The notes below the pieces were generated by a model. It ran no database searches, had not been told where the DNA came from, and saw only the letters and a list, made by a program, of their open reading frames with translations. Below, in pieces: positions 1 through 9,615 of a stretch of DNA of 32,112 bases (positions within the stretch are counted from its first letter, which is position 1; each line of letters opens with the position of its first letter). The position numbers and the translations under genes are program-made. The stretch is from assembly GCA_016290215.1 (NCBI GenBank), contig JAEETH010000043.1, forward strand, positions 1-32,112, given 5' to 3'. Source of the DNA: Bacteroidales bacterium (GTDB lineage: Bacteria > Bacteroidota > Bacteroidia > Bacteroidales > F082).

Positions 1-94
1 CTGAACGGTCTTTATTTCCTGCAAATGCTTGAGGAGCACTTAATCCCATAAGGATTACGAAGCTCAAGACGATATATCTAAATGATTTCTTCAT
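1..94 (-). CDS. Exported protein, N-terminal fragment (possible PorV/PorQ-family outer-membrane protein)
   Basis: Only the first 31 codons lie in the window; the gene continues past the left edge. It starts MKKSFRYIVLSFV, followed by a hydrophobic stretch and an AxA-type cleavage site (PQAFAG), a standard Sec signal peptide. It is the third minus-strand gene after the TonB receptor and the large T9SS cargo, 37 nt downstream of the cargo. In Bacteroidota a PorV/PorQ-family outer-membrane protein often follows this pair; that identity is inferred from context and not visible in the 31 residues. Confidence 0.6.
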   Translation of the reverse strand, partial: MKKSFRYIVLSFVILMGLSAPQAFAGNKDRS

Positions 95-131
95 GATGAT
101 AAGTTATTTACGGTTAGCAATTACATTAAAT

Positions 132-3100
132 TTAGAATGTGTTCAGGTCAACTTGACGCATGGCACCAAAGAACTTGATGACTCTTTCGCCGCCGCTGGT
201 CAAATCCTTGATGTGAATCAGGTAGAAGCCGCTCGCGATAGGAGTGCTGGCGAAGTTCGTGAGGTCCCAATCAATGTTCGGGCTGTCATTGTCCTTACGG
301 AACTGACGCACCTTCGTACCACTCAAAGTGTAGATGGAAACCACGCACTTTTCAGGCAGGTTGCAAATCTTCACCCTGTTGGTAAGGGCATTGCCTTCGT
401 AAGTGTCGTAAGCATAGTAAGGATTGGGCACCACCGTTACGAGATTGAGGTCTTCTTGGGTCTTGACTTCATCGTTCATGACCGGATCCCAACCATCAAT
501 GGTGAACTGGTACTTAGGATTCAGGTTGTTAATCATCAGATCCTCGTTCGGGGTCTGGAGTTCATAACCATAACCAGGAGCATAGGGCTTGGCGATACGG
601 ATACGGATGCGGCAGTCATTGCCTTCAGGCAGCCATTCCATTCCTTCAATACCCATCGGCATACCAATCCACTGAACCATCTTATAGAAGTTTCTGCTCA
701 ACGTGCCTGCCACACCAGTGTTGGTGAGGCCTTGGATGTAGTTCATCGTGTTGTACAGCAACTGGCCACCATCGTAAGCGTAGTTCTTCATTTGCTTCCA
801 AGGAGTACTGCTGGGCAGCAAAGAGGTGATGGAGTCCATACGCCAGACGTAGACGAAGTGCTTACCACCAAACACCGGTTCATTATCGGTACCACGGAAG
901 ATGGCAGGATCGGAGAGTTGCATGGCTTCGCCATAATCGATTGTGGACTTCTGCAACTTGGCAGGGTTGAACTTCATATCACGGCCACCCATATCCTCAA
1001 GGTAAGAGTCCTCACCGTATGTCACATTCAAACGGGCACCCGTTTCAACATCGATGACATAGCCCGGGAACCAGCCCATGCCTTGCTCGGCAATGTAGGC
1101 GGGGTTGTTGGGGTCAGCAGTGTTAGGCTCGATGCCGAGGTCTTCGCAAGTCTTACCAGCGGGATTGATGGAAGCGTGTTTACGGAGACCGAAACGCTTG
1201 GCACCGCCTTCGGAGAGGTTCTGGTCAACACACATTTCGATGACGGGGCAACGGCTCCATTTCGAAGTGTCGGAAGTCAGAACGACATCGATACTCGCTG
1301 TTTGCTTAAAGCCCTCTTCATAACGCGCACCGCTTCCGTAAACAGGACCTGGGTTGGAACCGCCACCTTGTAACGAGAAGGAAGCAAGCAGAGCAGGAGC
1401 CCAAGTACGCATAGCAATCTTTTCATAATTCTCACCCGGGTCCCAAGGCTTGTTTTTACTTTCTCCGCCGTTACCCGTTTCTGAGATGCAGGAATAGTCA
1501 TTGGTCCATGCCAACGATGACTCAGGAGAAGCATAGGTGCCAGAACGAATCCAGTTCAAGTAAGAGTCGGCAACATCATAGTCGCGGATACCATCCAACC
1601 AAGGTTTGGTAGGATCATCAAATTCGATGGATGAGTTGAGGACACCATTGTTGGGAGCCACAATCGTCATATAATCGTACCAGTTGTCAGGATTCTCTGG
1701 GCTCGGGTCTTGACCGCTATTGGATGCGGGAGCGCTGTAGTACTCACCCACCTTAACACGACCAATGTCGTAAGTCTGGGTAATGGTGACAGAAATACCA
1801 CGGTCGATAAACATCTGTTCGTTGTCGTAGACGGTAGTCGTATCACTCATGATCGGCTCGCTTTCGGGCTCGTCAAGGTCACGCAAGTACCAGTGGCTCA
1901 CCATACGAGCGGCTGAGTCACCTCTGACTTCGTTGTTTCTGGTGATGTTGTAGGAATACTTTTCAAACATGTCGTCGAACCACAGCTCGTAACGATGTGA
2001 TTTCACATTCAGCGGGTCAACAATCTTGACATCGATAGGACCATAACCAGCCTTGTAAACAGGGTGGTAGGAAATCGGGTAATTTGGACTTCCAAAGCGG
2101 TTGGTCGAATCGTTGGCAATCTTCACGTTACCATTTTCGTCGAACAAGATTTCATTGATGGTTTCGTCGCTCAGTTCGAGTTCGTTTCCACCGTTACCCA
2201 CACCGACAAGACGGGTGATTGCAGGTCTATCACCGTATGAGGAACGAAGCACTGTACCATTCACAATCTTATGCGGAACGGCAGCGTAGCATTGGATGTT
2301 CTTTCTGCCTTCGAGGTAAGGCTTCTTCTGACCCAGCAGACCTAAAGCGTCTTCTTGGTTATAAGGCAGGTAATTATTATAGGAGTAAGCCACTGCCATG
2401 TAGTAGTAGGTCTTGTGGTTCACCAAGTTCGGGTTTTCACCCGTGGCAAACTTATCCTCTGTCACAACAAAGCTGTGGGTGATACCGGCATCGCCACCTT
2501 CCACCTTCAGTCTGGGCACATTGGCATGGAGTGATTCGTCATATTCATAGTTAAGCAGACGGGACACGTTGTTGCGAACGTCGCATTGGAACACCAAACG
2601 AGCCTTGTCGTTGTTGCTGAGTTCGTCAGCACCGACTTCAGCATTGGCAAGCTGGTACACCTTATAACCTTCGAAACGATAATATCTGTCATAGAAATAC
2701 TCAGTGGTATTGAATTCCTCAATAGGACTCAGCAACACGGTATCAACGCCATTAATCTGGGCGTGAACAGTGTCATAATAGCCTTCTGATTCCACTCTCG
2801 AAACCGGAATTTCGGGGTCAAGCTCAATGTAGCCTTCCTTATAGTTGTTGGAAATGGCAGTATTCGACAGGTAGATAATCAGCTGTTGGTCGAGCTCACG
2901 GATAGTCAAGTCAGGAGCGTTAGGACCATCGATGACCTTGAAGCAGTTGTCGAACAAGGCTTGGCACTTGTCGTCGACCACGCGCAGCAATTCGACAGAA
3001 GCCCAAGGACCGCCAGAGGTAGCGCGGGCCCACGGCACACCGAAGGTAATGTAGTTGACAGCACCGGGTTCCAAGGTGAAGGGACCAGCGGACTGCATGA

Positions 3101-4703
3101 AACGACGGTCACCGTAAGGATTGCCGCACTGCTCTTCAGTCCAGTATTTACCATTGGTATTGTAGTTTTCATTGGGCGGGAAGCCATTGGTACCCCAGTT
3201 CCACGGGTCAGAGTCGCCAGGGAACATGAAGTCGCACTCAGGGCCGACAACGTCGCCACCGGTACTGGCATCGCCACCATAACGCATTCTGACACCGTCC
3301 GTCCAAATACCACGCAACAAGTTGTAATATTCAGGAGCGTCTTTGGGGTCGTAGTTGTTACCCGAACCGCTACCATTGTTGTGATACACGAAACGGCGCA
3401 TACCGAAACGTTCGTCGTCGACGATGCCGTTGCCGAAGTTCACACCGTTGATGCTTTCGTCAACCATTTGTGTGGAGTCTATGGCCACAAGGACAGAGTC
3501 ACCAGTGACAGGATCCAACACCTTCATATAGGTATAGGCATACTTGGGGTTGTCGATTCCATCGGGATCCATATAAGGGCCTTGGAAGAAGTCGATACCA
3601 ATCGCGGGAGGTTGGCTACCGTAGGCTTCAGGTTCACCACTACCGTCAACGGCTTTACCGTTGTAACCGTAACCGAGACCACGAGCTACGTCGCAACCCA
3701 CATAGTCGTCATAACCATAACCGAGGTCAACATCGGTCCAAGGCGAGAAGTAGGTTCCCGTCAAGGTGTAGGTGGAACGGTTGATGATTTCGTAGCTATA
3801 GAAGGTCATGTTGTTAATTTCGTCGTTGGTGGCAAAAGCGAAAGCTTGAGCACGGATTTCAAGGCCGATGGCCTGACCGCCTGACTCGGTGTGTGAAGCA
3901 CCTTTATCATTGAAGATCCACCACAAGGTTTGGTCACCCTTCAGCACCTGGTCGGCGAGGATGGAGCCGTGCATCGTACCATAGACTGATTCCTCCATGG
4001 TCGGAATCTTGGTATGGCAGAGTTCATTATCCATATCATAATAAGGATAGTCACCTTGGCTGGGATCGTATTCACCATTATTATCAGCATCGTAGAAAGG
4101 AGCCAGATAGTAGGCAACACCTTCATCTTCTGCCGTGGGGTGAGCAGGCCAATTTCTGATGATGGACGGAATTTCATAGCCAGCAACTGGCTTACCAGTT
4201 TCATCGCAATTGCTGAGGAATTCATCCACCTCGGCGCGAGTGATCTTGAAGAGCTTATCCCATCTGGCACAGGTAGCATCGTCGATAGAGGCTTTACCAT
4301 CAACGGTCAGAGGACCTGTCCAGAAGTCATTACCACCATTGAAGTTAGGTCCTTGACGGAAACGCACGGCGGCGCACTTCAACTGGTCGTTAACGTCGAC
4401 ACCAGCGATCCAAAGAGAACCTGCATACAAGGAAGTAGCAGAACCATTGGCAGGGATGTAGTACTTGGAGCCAGTTCCACCAGGAAGGTCCCACCACATA
4501 TCACCACCTGCATTAACACGGGTTTTCACATTGTTGATGTCCAACCATTCAAATGCTGAAGATGGCGTACATCCGGCTGCAGTGACGGCACGCTGGCCTT
4601 TGTTGTTGCCAGATTTCTCATTCCTGCACATATCAGCCTTTCCTGGAATCACAGCGCTAAAGATAAGCAGCGCCGCAAACATAATTCGAAATATATTCTT
4701 CAT
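132..4703 (-). CDS. Large secreted T9SS cargo protein (1523 aa)
   Basis: The protein starts with a signal peptide (MKNIFRIMFAALLIF...IPGKA). Its N-terminal part is rich in Trp, Gly and Tyr (WLDINNVKTRVNAGGDMWW, SLWIAGVDVNDQLK, GGNDFWTGPL). This N-terminus recurs in very large Bacteroidota surface proteins encoded beside TonB receptors. The last ~100 residues form a sorting domain: VVPNPYYAYDTY, then IYTLSGTKVRQF, IASGFYLIHI, and a tail reading ERVIKFFGAMRQVDLNTF. The tail differs from the common short type A tail ending in K(I/V)xK. The protein should cross the outer membrane through T9SS and stay at the surface or be released. The gene lies 37 nt downstream of the TonB receptor, with no promoter or terminator seen between them, so they probably form an operon. 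Its molecular activity is unknown. Confidence 0.85.
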   Translation of the reverse strand: MKNIFRIMFAALLIFSAVIPGKADMCRNEKSGNNKGQRAVTAAGCTPSSAFEWLDINNVKTRVNAGGDMWWDLPGGTGSKYYIPANGSATSLYAGSLWIAGVDVNDQLKCAAVRFRQGPNFNGGNDFWTGPLTVDGKASIDDATCARWDKLFKITRAEVDEFLSNCDETGKPVAGYEIPSIIRNWPAHPTAEDEGVAYYLAPFYDADNNGEYDPSQGDYPYYDMDNELCHTKIPTMEESVYGTMHGSILADQVLKGDQTLWWIFNDKGASHTESGGQAIGLEIRAQAFAFATNDEINNMTFYSYEIINRSTYTLTGTYFSPWTDVDLGYGYDDYVGCDVARGLGYGYNGKAVDGSGEPEAYGSQPPAIGIDFFQGPYMDPDGIDNPKYAYTYMKVLDPVTGDSVLVAIDSTQMVDESINGVNFGNGIVDDERFGMRRFVYHNNGSGSGNNYDPKDAPEYYNLLRGIWTDGVRMRYGGDASTGGDVVGPECDFMFPGDSDPWNWGTNGFPPNENYNTNGKYWTEEQCGNPYGDRRFMQSAGPFTLEPGAVNYITFGVPWARATSGGPWASVELLRVVDDKCQALFDNCFKVIDGPNAPDLTIRELDQQLIIYLSNTAISNNYKEGYIELDPEIPVSRVESEGYYDTVHAQINGVDTVLLSPIEEFNTTEYFYDRYYRFEGYKVYQLANAEVGADELSNNDKARLVFQCDVRNNVSRLLNYEYDESLHANVPRLKVEGGDAGITHSFVVTEDKFATGENPNLVNHKTYYYMAVAYSYNNYLPYNQEDALGLLGQKKPYLEGRKNIQCYAAVPHKIVNGTVLRSSYGDRPAITRLVGVGNGGNELELSDETINEILFDENGNVKIANDSTNRFGSPNYPISYHPVYKAGYGPIDVKIVDPLNVKSHRYELWFDDMFEKYSYNITRNNEVRGDSAARMVSHWYLRDLDEPESEPIMSDTTTVYDNEQMFIDRGISVTITQTYDIGRVKVGEYYSAPASNSGQDPSPENPDNWYDYMTIVAPNNGVLNSSIEFDDPTKPWLDGIRDYDVADSYLNWIRSGTYASPESSLAWTNDYSCISETGNGGESKNKPWDPGENYEKIAMRTWAPALLASFSLQGGGSNPGPVYGSGARYEEGFKQTASIDVVLTSDTSKWSRCPVIEMCVDQNLSEGGAKRFGLRKHASINPAGKTCEDLGIEPNTADPNNPAYIAEQGMGWFPGYVIDVETGARLNVTYGEDSYLEDMGGRDMKFNPAKLQKSTIDYGEAMQLSDPAIFRGTDNEPVFGGKHFVYVWRMDSITSLLPSSTPWKQMKNYAYDGGQLLYNTMNYIQGLTNTGVAGTLSRNFYKMVQWIGMPMGIEGMEWLPEGNDCRIRIRIAKPYAPGYGYELQTPNEDLMINNLNPKYQFTIDGWDPVMNDEVKTQEDLNLVTVVPNPYYAYDTYEGNALTNRVKICNLPEKCVVSIYTLSGTKVRQFRKDNDSPNIDWDLTNFASTPIASGFYLIHIKDLTSGGERVIKFFGAMRQVDLNTF

Positions 4704-4740
4704 AATACTATTAATTTATCGTTATGAATTGTCTCGCATT

Positions 4741-7700
4741 TTAGAAATTGATACTCAAACCGAGTCTGATGTGACGAGGCATAGAATAGTTAAAGCCACT
4801 GTTGACATACAGTTCATACATTTGGATGAAGGACTGAGGATCAATCTGGCTGTTGATTTCACGCTGCCATTCAGGAGCTGAGAGATAACCATCATCATCG
4901 GGGTTACCAGTAGCGGCATACACATTGGTGATGTTCTTCGAGTTGAGCAGGTTCAGCACTTGGATGTAAACATTCAAGAAAGCCTCACGGCCTTTCGATT
5001 CACCTTCCTTCTTGCCACCAACCGTGAAGTAGATGTCCTTGTCGACACGGAGGTCGAAACGGAAGGAAGCAGGAATACGTGAACCGTTGTAGGTACCTTG
5101 GAGCAAGCTGCTACCGCCAGAAATCGGGGAGCTCACAGTACGCGAAGCGGTGAAAGGCGTGCCCGAACCACCCTTGACTTCCAATGAGAAACCGGTGTTG
5201 GACAACAGTTGCAGATCGGGTTTACCGTTCTTGCGGTGAATCACAGGACCATCATAGTTCTTGCCATTGGAGAAACGATAGTCAAGCGTCAGGTTGAAGC
5301 TGTGACGGCGGTCTTCGTTGGTCGGGAACACTGACCTCAGGTTAGGCACACCAGCAGCAATCAAAGCTGAAGCCGTGGAGGTCGAAGAACCGGTCATGTC
5401 AGCGAACTGCAAAGTGTAGCTGGCACGGATACGGGCGTTCTTCGTACGACGCATATCGTAGCTGGCAGTCAAACCCTTAACAGTACCGAAGTCGAGGTTG
5501 CTGTAGGAGTTGTAGGCCTTCGGGTAAGCACCATTGAAACGGTACATCTGAATCTGGTTACGAATTTCACGATAGTAGGCCGTGATGGTCATCGAAGAGG
5601 TGTTGGTCACCTTCTGAGTGAAACCGAGTTCATAGTCGATGGTTTGTTGCGGTCTCAAGTTGGGGTTGGCGATTGTGCCAGAGATGCTATTGAAGTTGTA
5701 GTAGTACAAGGGGCTGCAATAGAAAGCACTGGTAGGACGCATCGTCAACACATCGTAGTGGGCGAAGAACAAAGCTTCATCGGAAATCGGGAAGGAGAAG
5801 GAGATACGAGGCATCACGCTCCAAGCGGGGTCATAGTCCTTGAACGACTTGATGTCGACTCTCAGCTGATCCTTGTCGACGACCCAAGGCGAAACGCCAG
5901 TACCCATATCGAGCACGCTCGGGTCGCTGATTTCGTCACCAACGGCGTTGTACCAAGTATTGCCGTTACGGTAACCGACGATAGCGGTCTTTTCACTAAT
6001 CTTATTGACATAAACGGCATAGTTGTCGCCGATGTTATCCGGAACCTCTTCCCACGACATGTCGTCCATCTGAACCTTTCTTTCACTGTTCATCAGTTGG
6101 CCAGCGGTCTTGTAATCATAAAGGATATACGGGTCTTTCAACACGTCTTGGTTGGCATCGAAACGGTCGACACGGAGACCAATGTTGAAGATAAGGTCTT
6201 TGAATGCGAACTTATCCTGGATGTAACCAGCCATATAGATAGGTTGCTGTGCAGCAATCGGGCGGGTCAGGATGCCTTCATCATCAGTCTTCGTGAAGAA
6301 GTCCTGAAGTGAGGGACGCTCGGTCAAACCGTACTTGCGGCTGCCGTCGTAGGTGTAACCATAATAGTAAACATAGAGGTTACCGTCTCTGGTCAACTCG
6401 TCAGCACCGAACATGCCAAGGTTGAGGCCACCGTCGACCTTGCCTTTTTGCAATTTACCATTGTTATCGTAGTACATGATGGAATTGTCATCGAAATCGT
6501 AAGTGTCGATGAGGATGTATTCCGTACCTTCCACATCAAGGCCCATGGCCTTACGCAGACGGGCATCGAAAGTGTACTGAGAGGTCTTGTCGTACATACG
6601 GTTGTACATCACAGTGTCAACATAGCCATCATAGCTGGTAGCGTATGGATGGTCGACATCGAGCTCTCTGATGTGGAAGTTGGTCAAGTCACGCATCAGC
6701 GTCCAATAGTTGGCGTCATACGACATACCGGCACTGTTACGTTGCTCATATTGGAAGCCCAACTTGATATCATGTGAGTTGTCGCCTCTGCCGAGGGTCA
6801 TAGAACCGTTCACATTCACTGCAATCTGGTCGCTCTTACCAATGGAATAGGCGCTTTGGATAGAACCAGGAACGGCATAAATGCTATAGACACGTTCAGG
6901 TGAAACGCCGTTAATCAGACCATCGTTGAGACGAATGTCAACGAAGTTGTCATAATAACCGGCAGCGCCGAAAGGTCTATACAGGTCATAATAGTTCTCA
7001 ACATAATTCGACAACAGGGGGTTGTAATCAGCTTTTTGTCTCTCGAATGTGACGAGGGTGTCGTAGTAGTTGTTCATCACCCACACATTGCTGAGGTTCT
7101 TGTATTGGCCGTCCACCAAAACGGAGTCGATGGTGCCTTCCGAGAAATAATAGTTGGGAGCCCTATAGGTGGTGAACTTACCCAAGTTACCGTAGGCGAA
7201 GATATTGTTCCAAAGGTCGGCATCGCCCGATTCGCTTTGGTAGCGTGAATAGTCAGCCTGGATGCTGTAGTACACGTTGGAGACCAACGAGGTGCTTTCA
7301 GGATCGGAGGGGAAACGCTGCGTGAAGCGGACATAACCACGATAGGTGGCCGACTTGCCCAAATAGTTCTTAGCCGTATTGAAATAATACTGACCACGGT
7401 CGTTGGCATAATGGCCACCTGACATCACCATAGATCCGCCTAAGGTGAGGTTGGTGGTCGGGCCCGTACGAACGTCGATCTTACCAGTCAGATTGATGCT
7501 TTGGTTGGCTGAATTGTTGAGGAAACGTGTTTTGAACAGATGGTCTTCCGGGCGGGTGTAAGCAGCAGTCTGATGGGTGCTGGTGCCCAAGCCCTGAAGG
7601 GTCAAAGGAGTTTCCTCAATGTGTTTCATCCATTCGTCGGTAGCGCGATAGAAGCCCGTGGCTGAAGTGCTACCGTACTTGTTGCGAGTGATATCAAAAG

Positions 7701-8514
7701 CGAGGAAGAAACCGAGGAGAGATTCCTTGTCGTTCTTCTTGCTCTTGATGAGCGGTCCTTGCAGGCTACCGCCGAGACGGCCATGACCATAGCCATCCAC
7801 CGAATACTCGGCTTCGAGGCCGCCACCCCAAGTACGGCTGGGGCCCTTGGTGGTCATGTTGATGATACCGCCCATGGCGTCACCATACATGGCAGGCGTA
7901 CCGCCCAAGATAACGTCGACCTGGTCGATAGCGCCTTGAGGCACGCTTGTGCTACCAATGACTTTCACACCGTCGATGTAGTAGACAGCACCTTCACGGG
8001 AACCACGGATGGAACCGACTTCACCGTCGGAGGAGAACACACCACCAACGCTGGCGGCAACACCTTCTGCCGAACGAACAGGCAGCTTGGCAATTTCCTC
8101 GGAGGTGATGGAGGCACCTTGTGTCGTGTTATCCTTCGAAATCAAAGGAATCTCGTAATCGACGACAGTGACTTCATTCAGGTTGATGGCGCCACTGACC
8201 ATCTTGATGTCGTAGAAGGTGATCTTGTTGGCCGGAATGACCAGTCCGCGCAACACGAACGGGTTCAAGCCAATACAGCTCGCCTTGAGGTCATACGTTC
8301 CCGGAGGAATCGGGTTGATGTCATAGTTACCGTCAAAGTCAGAGGATGCACCACCCACTTGCGTTCCGCCTTTTTCAACAATGACGTTTGCAAATGGTAC
8401 CGGTTCTCCTGAGTCATCGGTAATCTTGCCTTTGAGTCTTCCTTGCGCTTGTGCCATGGTCATCGTGCAGGTGGCCAGGATAACGGCAAGGGTCATTAGT
8501 AAATTTTTAAACAT
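4741..8514 (-). CDS. TonB-dependent receptor with carboxypeptidase-regulatory-like N-terminal domain (SusC-like)
   Basis: This 1257-aa outer-membrane protein begins with a signal peptide (MFKNLLMTLAVILATCTMTMAQAQG). Residues ~25-105 are a carboxypeptidase-regulatory-like beta-sandwich (GKITDDSGEPVPFANVIVEKG, then DFDGNYDINPIPPGTYDL). A plug domain follows at ~125-230 (ITSEEIAKLPVRS, SIRGSREGAVYYIDGVKV, GGTPAMYGDAMGGIINM). The rest is a long aromatic-rich beta-barrel ending in ...RHIRLGLSINF, with a C-terminal Phe as expected for BAM insertion. It imports, or displays with its partners, an unknown ligand using TonB energy. No SusD-like lipoprotein is adjacent; the partner gene is a T9SS cargo. 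It is first in the operon and has its own promoter at 8576-8606. Confidence 0.92.
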   Translation of the reverse strand: MFKNLLMTLAVILATCTMTMAQAQGRLKGKITDDSGEPVPFANVIVEKGGTQVGGASSDFDGNYDINPIPPGTYDLKASCIGLNPFVLRGLVIPANKITFYDIKMVSGAINLNEVTVVDYEIPLISKDNTTQGASITSEEIAKLPVRSAEGVAASVGGVFSSDGEVGSIRGSREGAVYYIDGVKVIGSTSVPQGAIDQVDVILGGTPAMYGDAMGGIINMTTKGPSRTWGGGLEAEYSVDGYGHGRLGGSLQGPLIKSKKNDKESLLGFFLAFDITRNKYGSTSATGFYRATDEWMKHIEETPLTLQGLGTSTHQTAAYTRPEDHLFKTRFLNNSANQSINLTGKIDVRTGPTTNLTLGGSMVMSGGHYANDRGQYYFNTAKNYLGKSATYRGYVRFTQRFPSDPESTSLVSNVYYSIQADYSRYQSESGDADLWNNIFAYGNLGKFTTYRAPNYYFSEGTIDSVLVDGQYKNLSNVWVMNNYYDTLVTFERQKADYNPLLSNYVENYYDLYRPFGAAGYYDNFVDIRLNDGLINGVSPERVYSIYAVPGSIQSAYSIGKSDQIAVNVNGSMTLGRGDNSHDIKLGFQYEQRNSAGMSYDANYWTLMRDLTNFHIRELDVDHPYATSYDGYVDTVMYNRMYDKTSQYTFDARLRKAMGLDVEGTEYILIDTYDFDDNSIMYYDNNGKLQKGKVDGGLNLGMFGADELTRDGNLYVYYYGYTYDGSRKYGLTERPSLQDFFTKTDDEGILTRPIAAQQPIYMAGYIQDKFAFKDLIFNIGLRVDRFDANQDVLKDPYILYDYKTAGQLMNSERKVQMDDMSWEEVPDNIGDNYAVYVNKISEKTAIVGYRNGNTWYNAVGDEISDPSVLDMGTGVSPWVVDKDQLRVDIKSFKDYDPAWSVMPRISFSFPISDEALFFAHYDVLTMRPTSAFYCSPLYYYNFNSISGTIANPNLRPQQTIDYELGFTQKVTNTSSMTITAYYREIRNQIQMYRFNGAYPKAYNSYSNLDFGTVKGLTASYDMRRTKNARIRASYTLQFADMTGSSTSTASALIAAGVPNLRSVFPTNEDRRHSFNLTLDYRFSNGKNYDGPVIHRKNGKPDLQLLSNTGFSLEVKGGSGTPFTASRTVSSPISGGSSLLQGTYNGSRIPASFRFDLRVDKDIYFTVGGKKEGESKGREAFLNVYIQVLNLLNSKNITNVYAATGNPDDDGYLSAPEWQREINSQIDPQSFIQMYELYVNSGFNYSMPRHIRLGLSINF

Positions 8515-8575
8515 ACCTTGTAATTTTATGTAATACTACTTTATTTAGTGCTTAGTTTAGGGCATTAAAAGTCGT

Positions 8576-8606
8576 CAAAATTACAACCTTATTTGAAAGT
8601 ACGCAA
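8576..8606 (-). promoter_or_regulatory. Bacteroidota-type promoter of the TonB receptor operon
   Basis: Read on the minus strand, TTG (8604-8606) is followed by a 20-nt spacer and TAATTTTG (8576-8583), an exact match to the TAnnTTTG -7 box at usual spacing. The 5' leader would be about 55 nt before the ATG at 8514. Confidence 0.75.
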
Positions 8607-8757
8607 GAAAAATGCGCTTTTTAAGCGTTTTTTTCTTTCAAAACTAAGGCTTATCTCCCCTATAATTCTGACATTTAAACATTTATGAAAAAGAGAAAAA
8701 TTTGAGTTTTTTTTCATCCTCAAGCCCAGTACACCTTATTAATAATAGTCTACCAGG

Positions 8758-9018
8758 CTAATAATAGGGATTGGAGCGTTGGTGGCGCCGCATACGGTCG
8801 GCCCTGCGCCTGTCTCTATCAATCATGCGTTTTGTCTTTTTCGACTGCCGTTTGTAGTGCGTCGACTTGGCTTTTTTGTACTGTTTTTCCGCTCGTTTTC
8901 CTTGCTGTTCCATCTGCCGTTCGGCTTTTCTCAAGGCCCGCGATGAGTTAGAGGCACACGAGCCAAACAGCAACAGCGCGACAAGCAAACCGATAATGAA
9001 GTTGATTTTCCTTTTCAT
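8758..9018 (-). CDS. Small basic lipoprotein (86 aa)
   Basis: The protein starts MKRKINFIIGLLVALLLFGSCAS: a short basic n-region, a hydrophobic core, and a lipobox (LFGSC) placing the lipidated Cys near residue 20. The mature part is very rich in Lys and Arg with repeated KK/RR/RADRMRR stretches, and is predicted to be helical with no known domain. I chose the start at 9018 over an in-frame ATG at 9078 because a TACATTTG promoter box lies between them and the signal peptide starts here. It is divergent from the lipoprotein gene at 9100. Its function is unknown; the strong positive charge would suit contact with anionic envelope polymers or nucleic acid, which is inference only. Confidence 0.75.
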   Translation of the reverse strand: MKRKINFIIGLLVALLLFGSCASNSSRALRKAERQMEQQGKRAEKQYKKAKSTHYKRQSKKTKRMIDRDRRRADRMRRHQRSNPYY

Positions 9019-9036
9019 CGTCAAAGAATTTGATGG

Positions 9037-9044
9037 CAAATGTA
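9037..9044 (-). promoter_or_regulatory. -7 box of the small basic lipoprotein gene
   Basis: On the minus strand this reads TACATTTG, an exact TAnnTTTG match 18 nt upstream of the ATG at 9018, giving a short leader. No clear -33 TTG is at standard distance. The box lies inside the longer reading frame, which supports the downstream start. Confidence 0.6.
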
Positions 9045-9099
9045 ACAATTTTCTCGGAAAAAGATACGATTTCGCCAAAAAAAGCGTTTCTTTGCCGTC

Positions 9100-9615
9100 A
9101 TGAAATCAAAATATCTACACCTATTTATATTAATAGCACTCCTTCCCTTCCTGCACGGTTGCGAGAAGTATCCCGAAAACCCTTACAGGCCGGTATTGTC
9201 GTATCCCATCACTATAAACCCAAACTCTACTCATTATTACGACCCATCGACCGAGATTTATCATTCCTTGAGCGCCCTTTTTGACTGGGTTTACATCACA
9301 GCAGACATTGAAAGCACCAGCCGAGGCCTCATAGTCTTCCGCTATAGCTACGATGAGTTTTTCGTCTATGACCGTATGCCGCCCAATGAGCCTAACGCCT
9401 GCACTGACAGCCAGGGCAACACCACGCGCTTGGTAGTGGACTACCCCTTCGTCGTCGACCATTGCAACAACGCTTACTACAACATCCTGAATGGACAGCT
9501 TATCGTCCGCGAGCCCGATATGGTGCCAGATTTCCCAACAGATGGCACTACGATTTTCCCGCTCATCCAATATCACACCCAGTTTGATGGAGTCAAGCTG
9601 ACCATCAGCAACTAA
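9100..9615 (+). CDS. Lipoprotein with Rieske-like fold lacking most iron-sulfur ligands (171 aa)
   Basis: The N-terminus MKSKYLHLFILIALLPFLHGCEKYP is a lipoprotein signal with lipidated Cys at residue 21. The rest keeps the landmarks of a Bacteroidales Rieske-domain lipoprotein family: WVYIT, RGLIVFRYSYDEFFVYDR, then a ligand region, DHCNNAYYNILNGQLI, and a C-terminal FPLIQYHTQFDGVKLTISN. In related proteins I recall YDR being followed by a Cys motif and the later segment carrying CxxC/H. Here the first site reads YDRMPPNEP with no Cys, and the second keeps a single Cys. A canonical [2Fe-2S] cluster is therefore unlikely. TTTCTTTG at 9087-9094 is a weak -7 box just before the ATG. Its stop codon overlaps that of the chorismate mutase remnant on the other strand. 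The family assignment rests on remembered patterns. Confidence 0.65.
   Translation: MKSKYLHLFILIALLPFLHGCEKYPENPYRPVLSYPITINPNSTHYYDPSTEIYHSLSALFDWVYITADIESTSRGLIVFRYSYDEFFVYDRMPPNEPNACTDSQGNTTRLVVDYPFVVDHCNNAYYNILNGQLIVREPDMVPDFPTDGTTIFPLIQYHTQFDGVKLTISN

Noticed and set aside
93-1373. Long plus-strand open frame opposite the T9SS cargo gene (and similar long frames at 2886-3884, 7759-8412, 10104-10817)
   Set aside because: These are antisense shadows of strongly supported minus-strand genes, with no domains, signal or promoter of their own.
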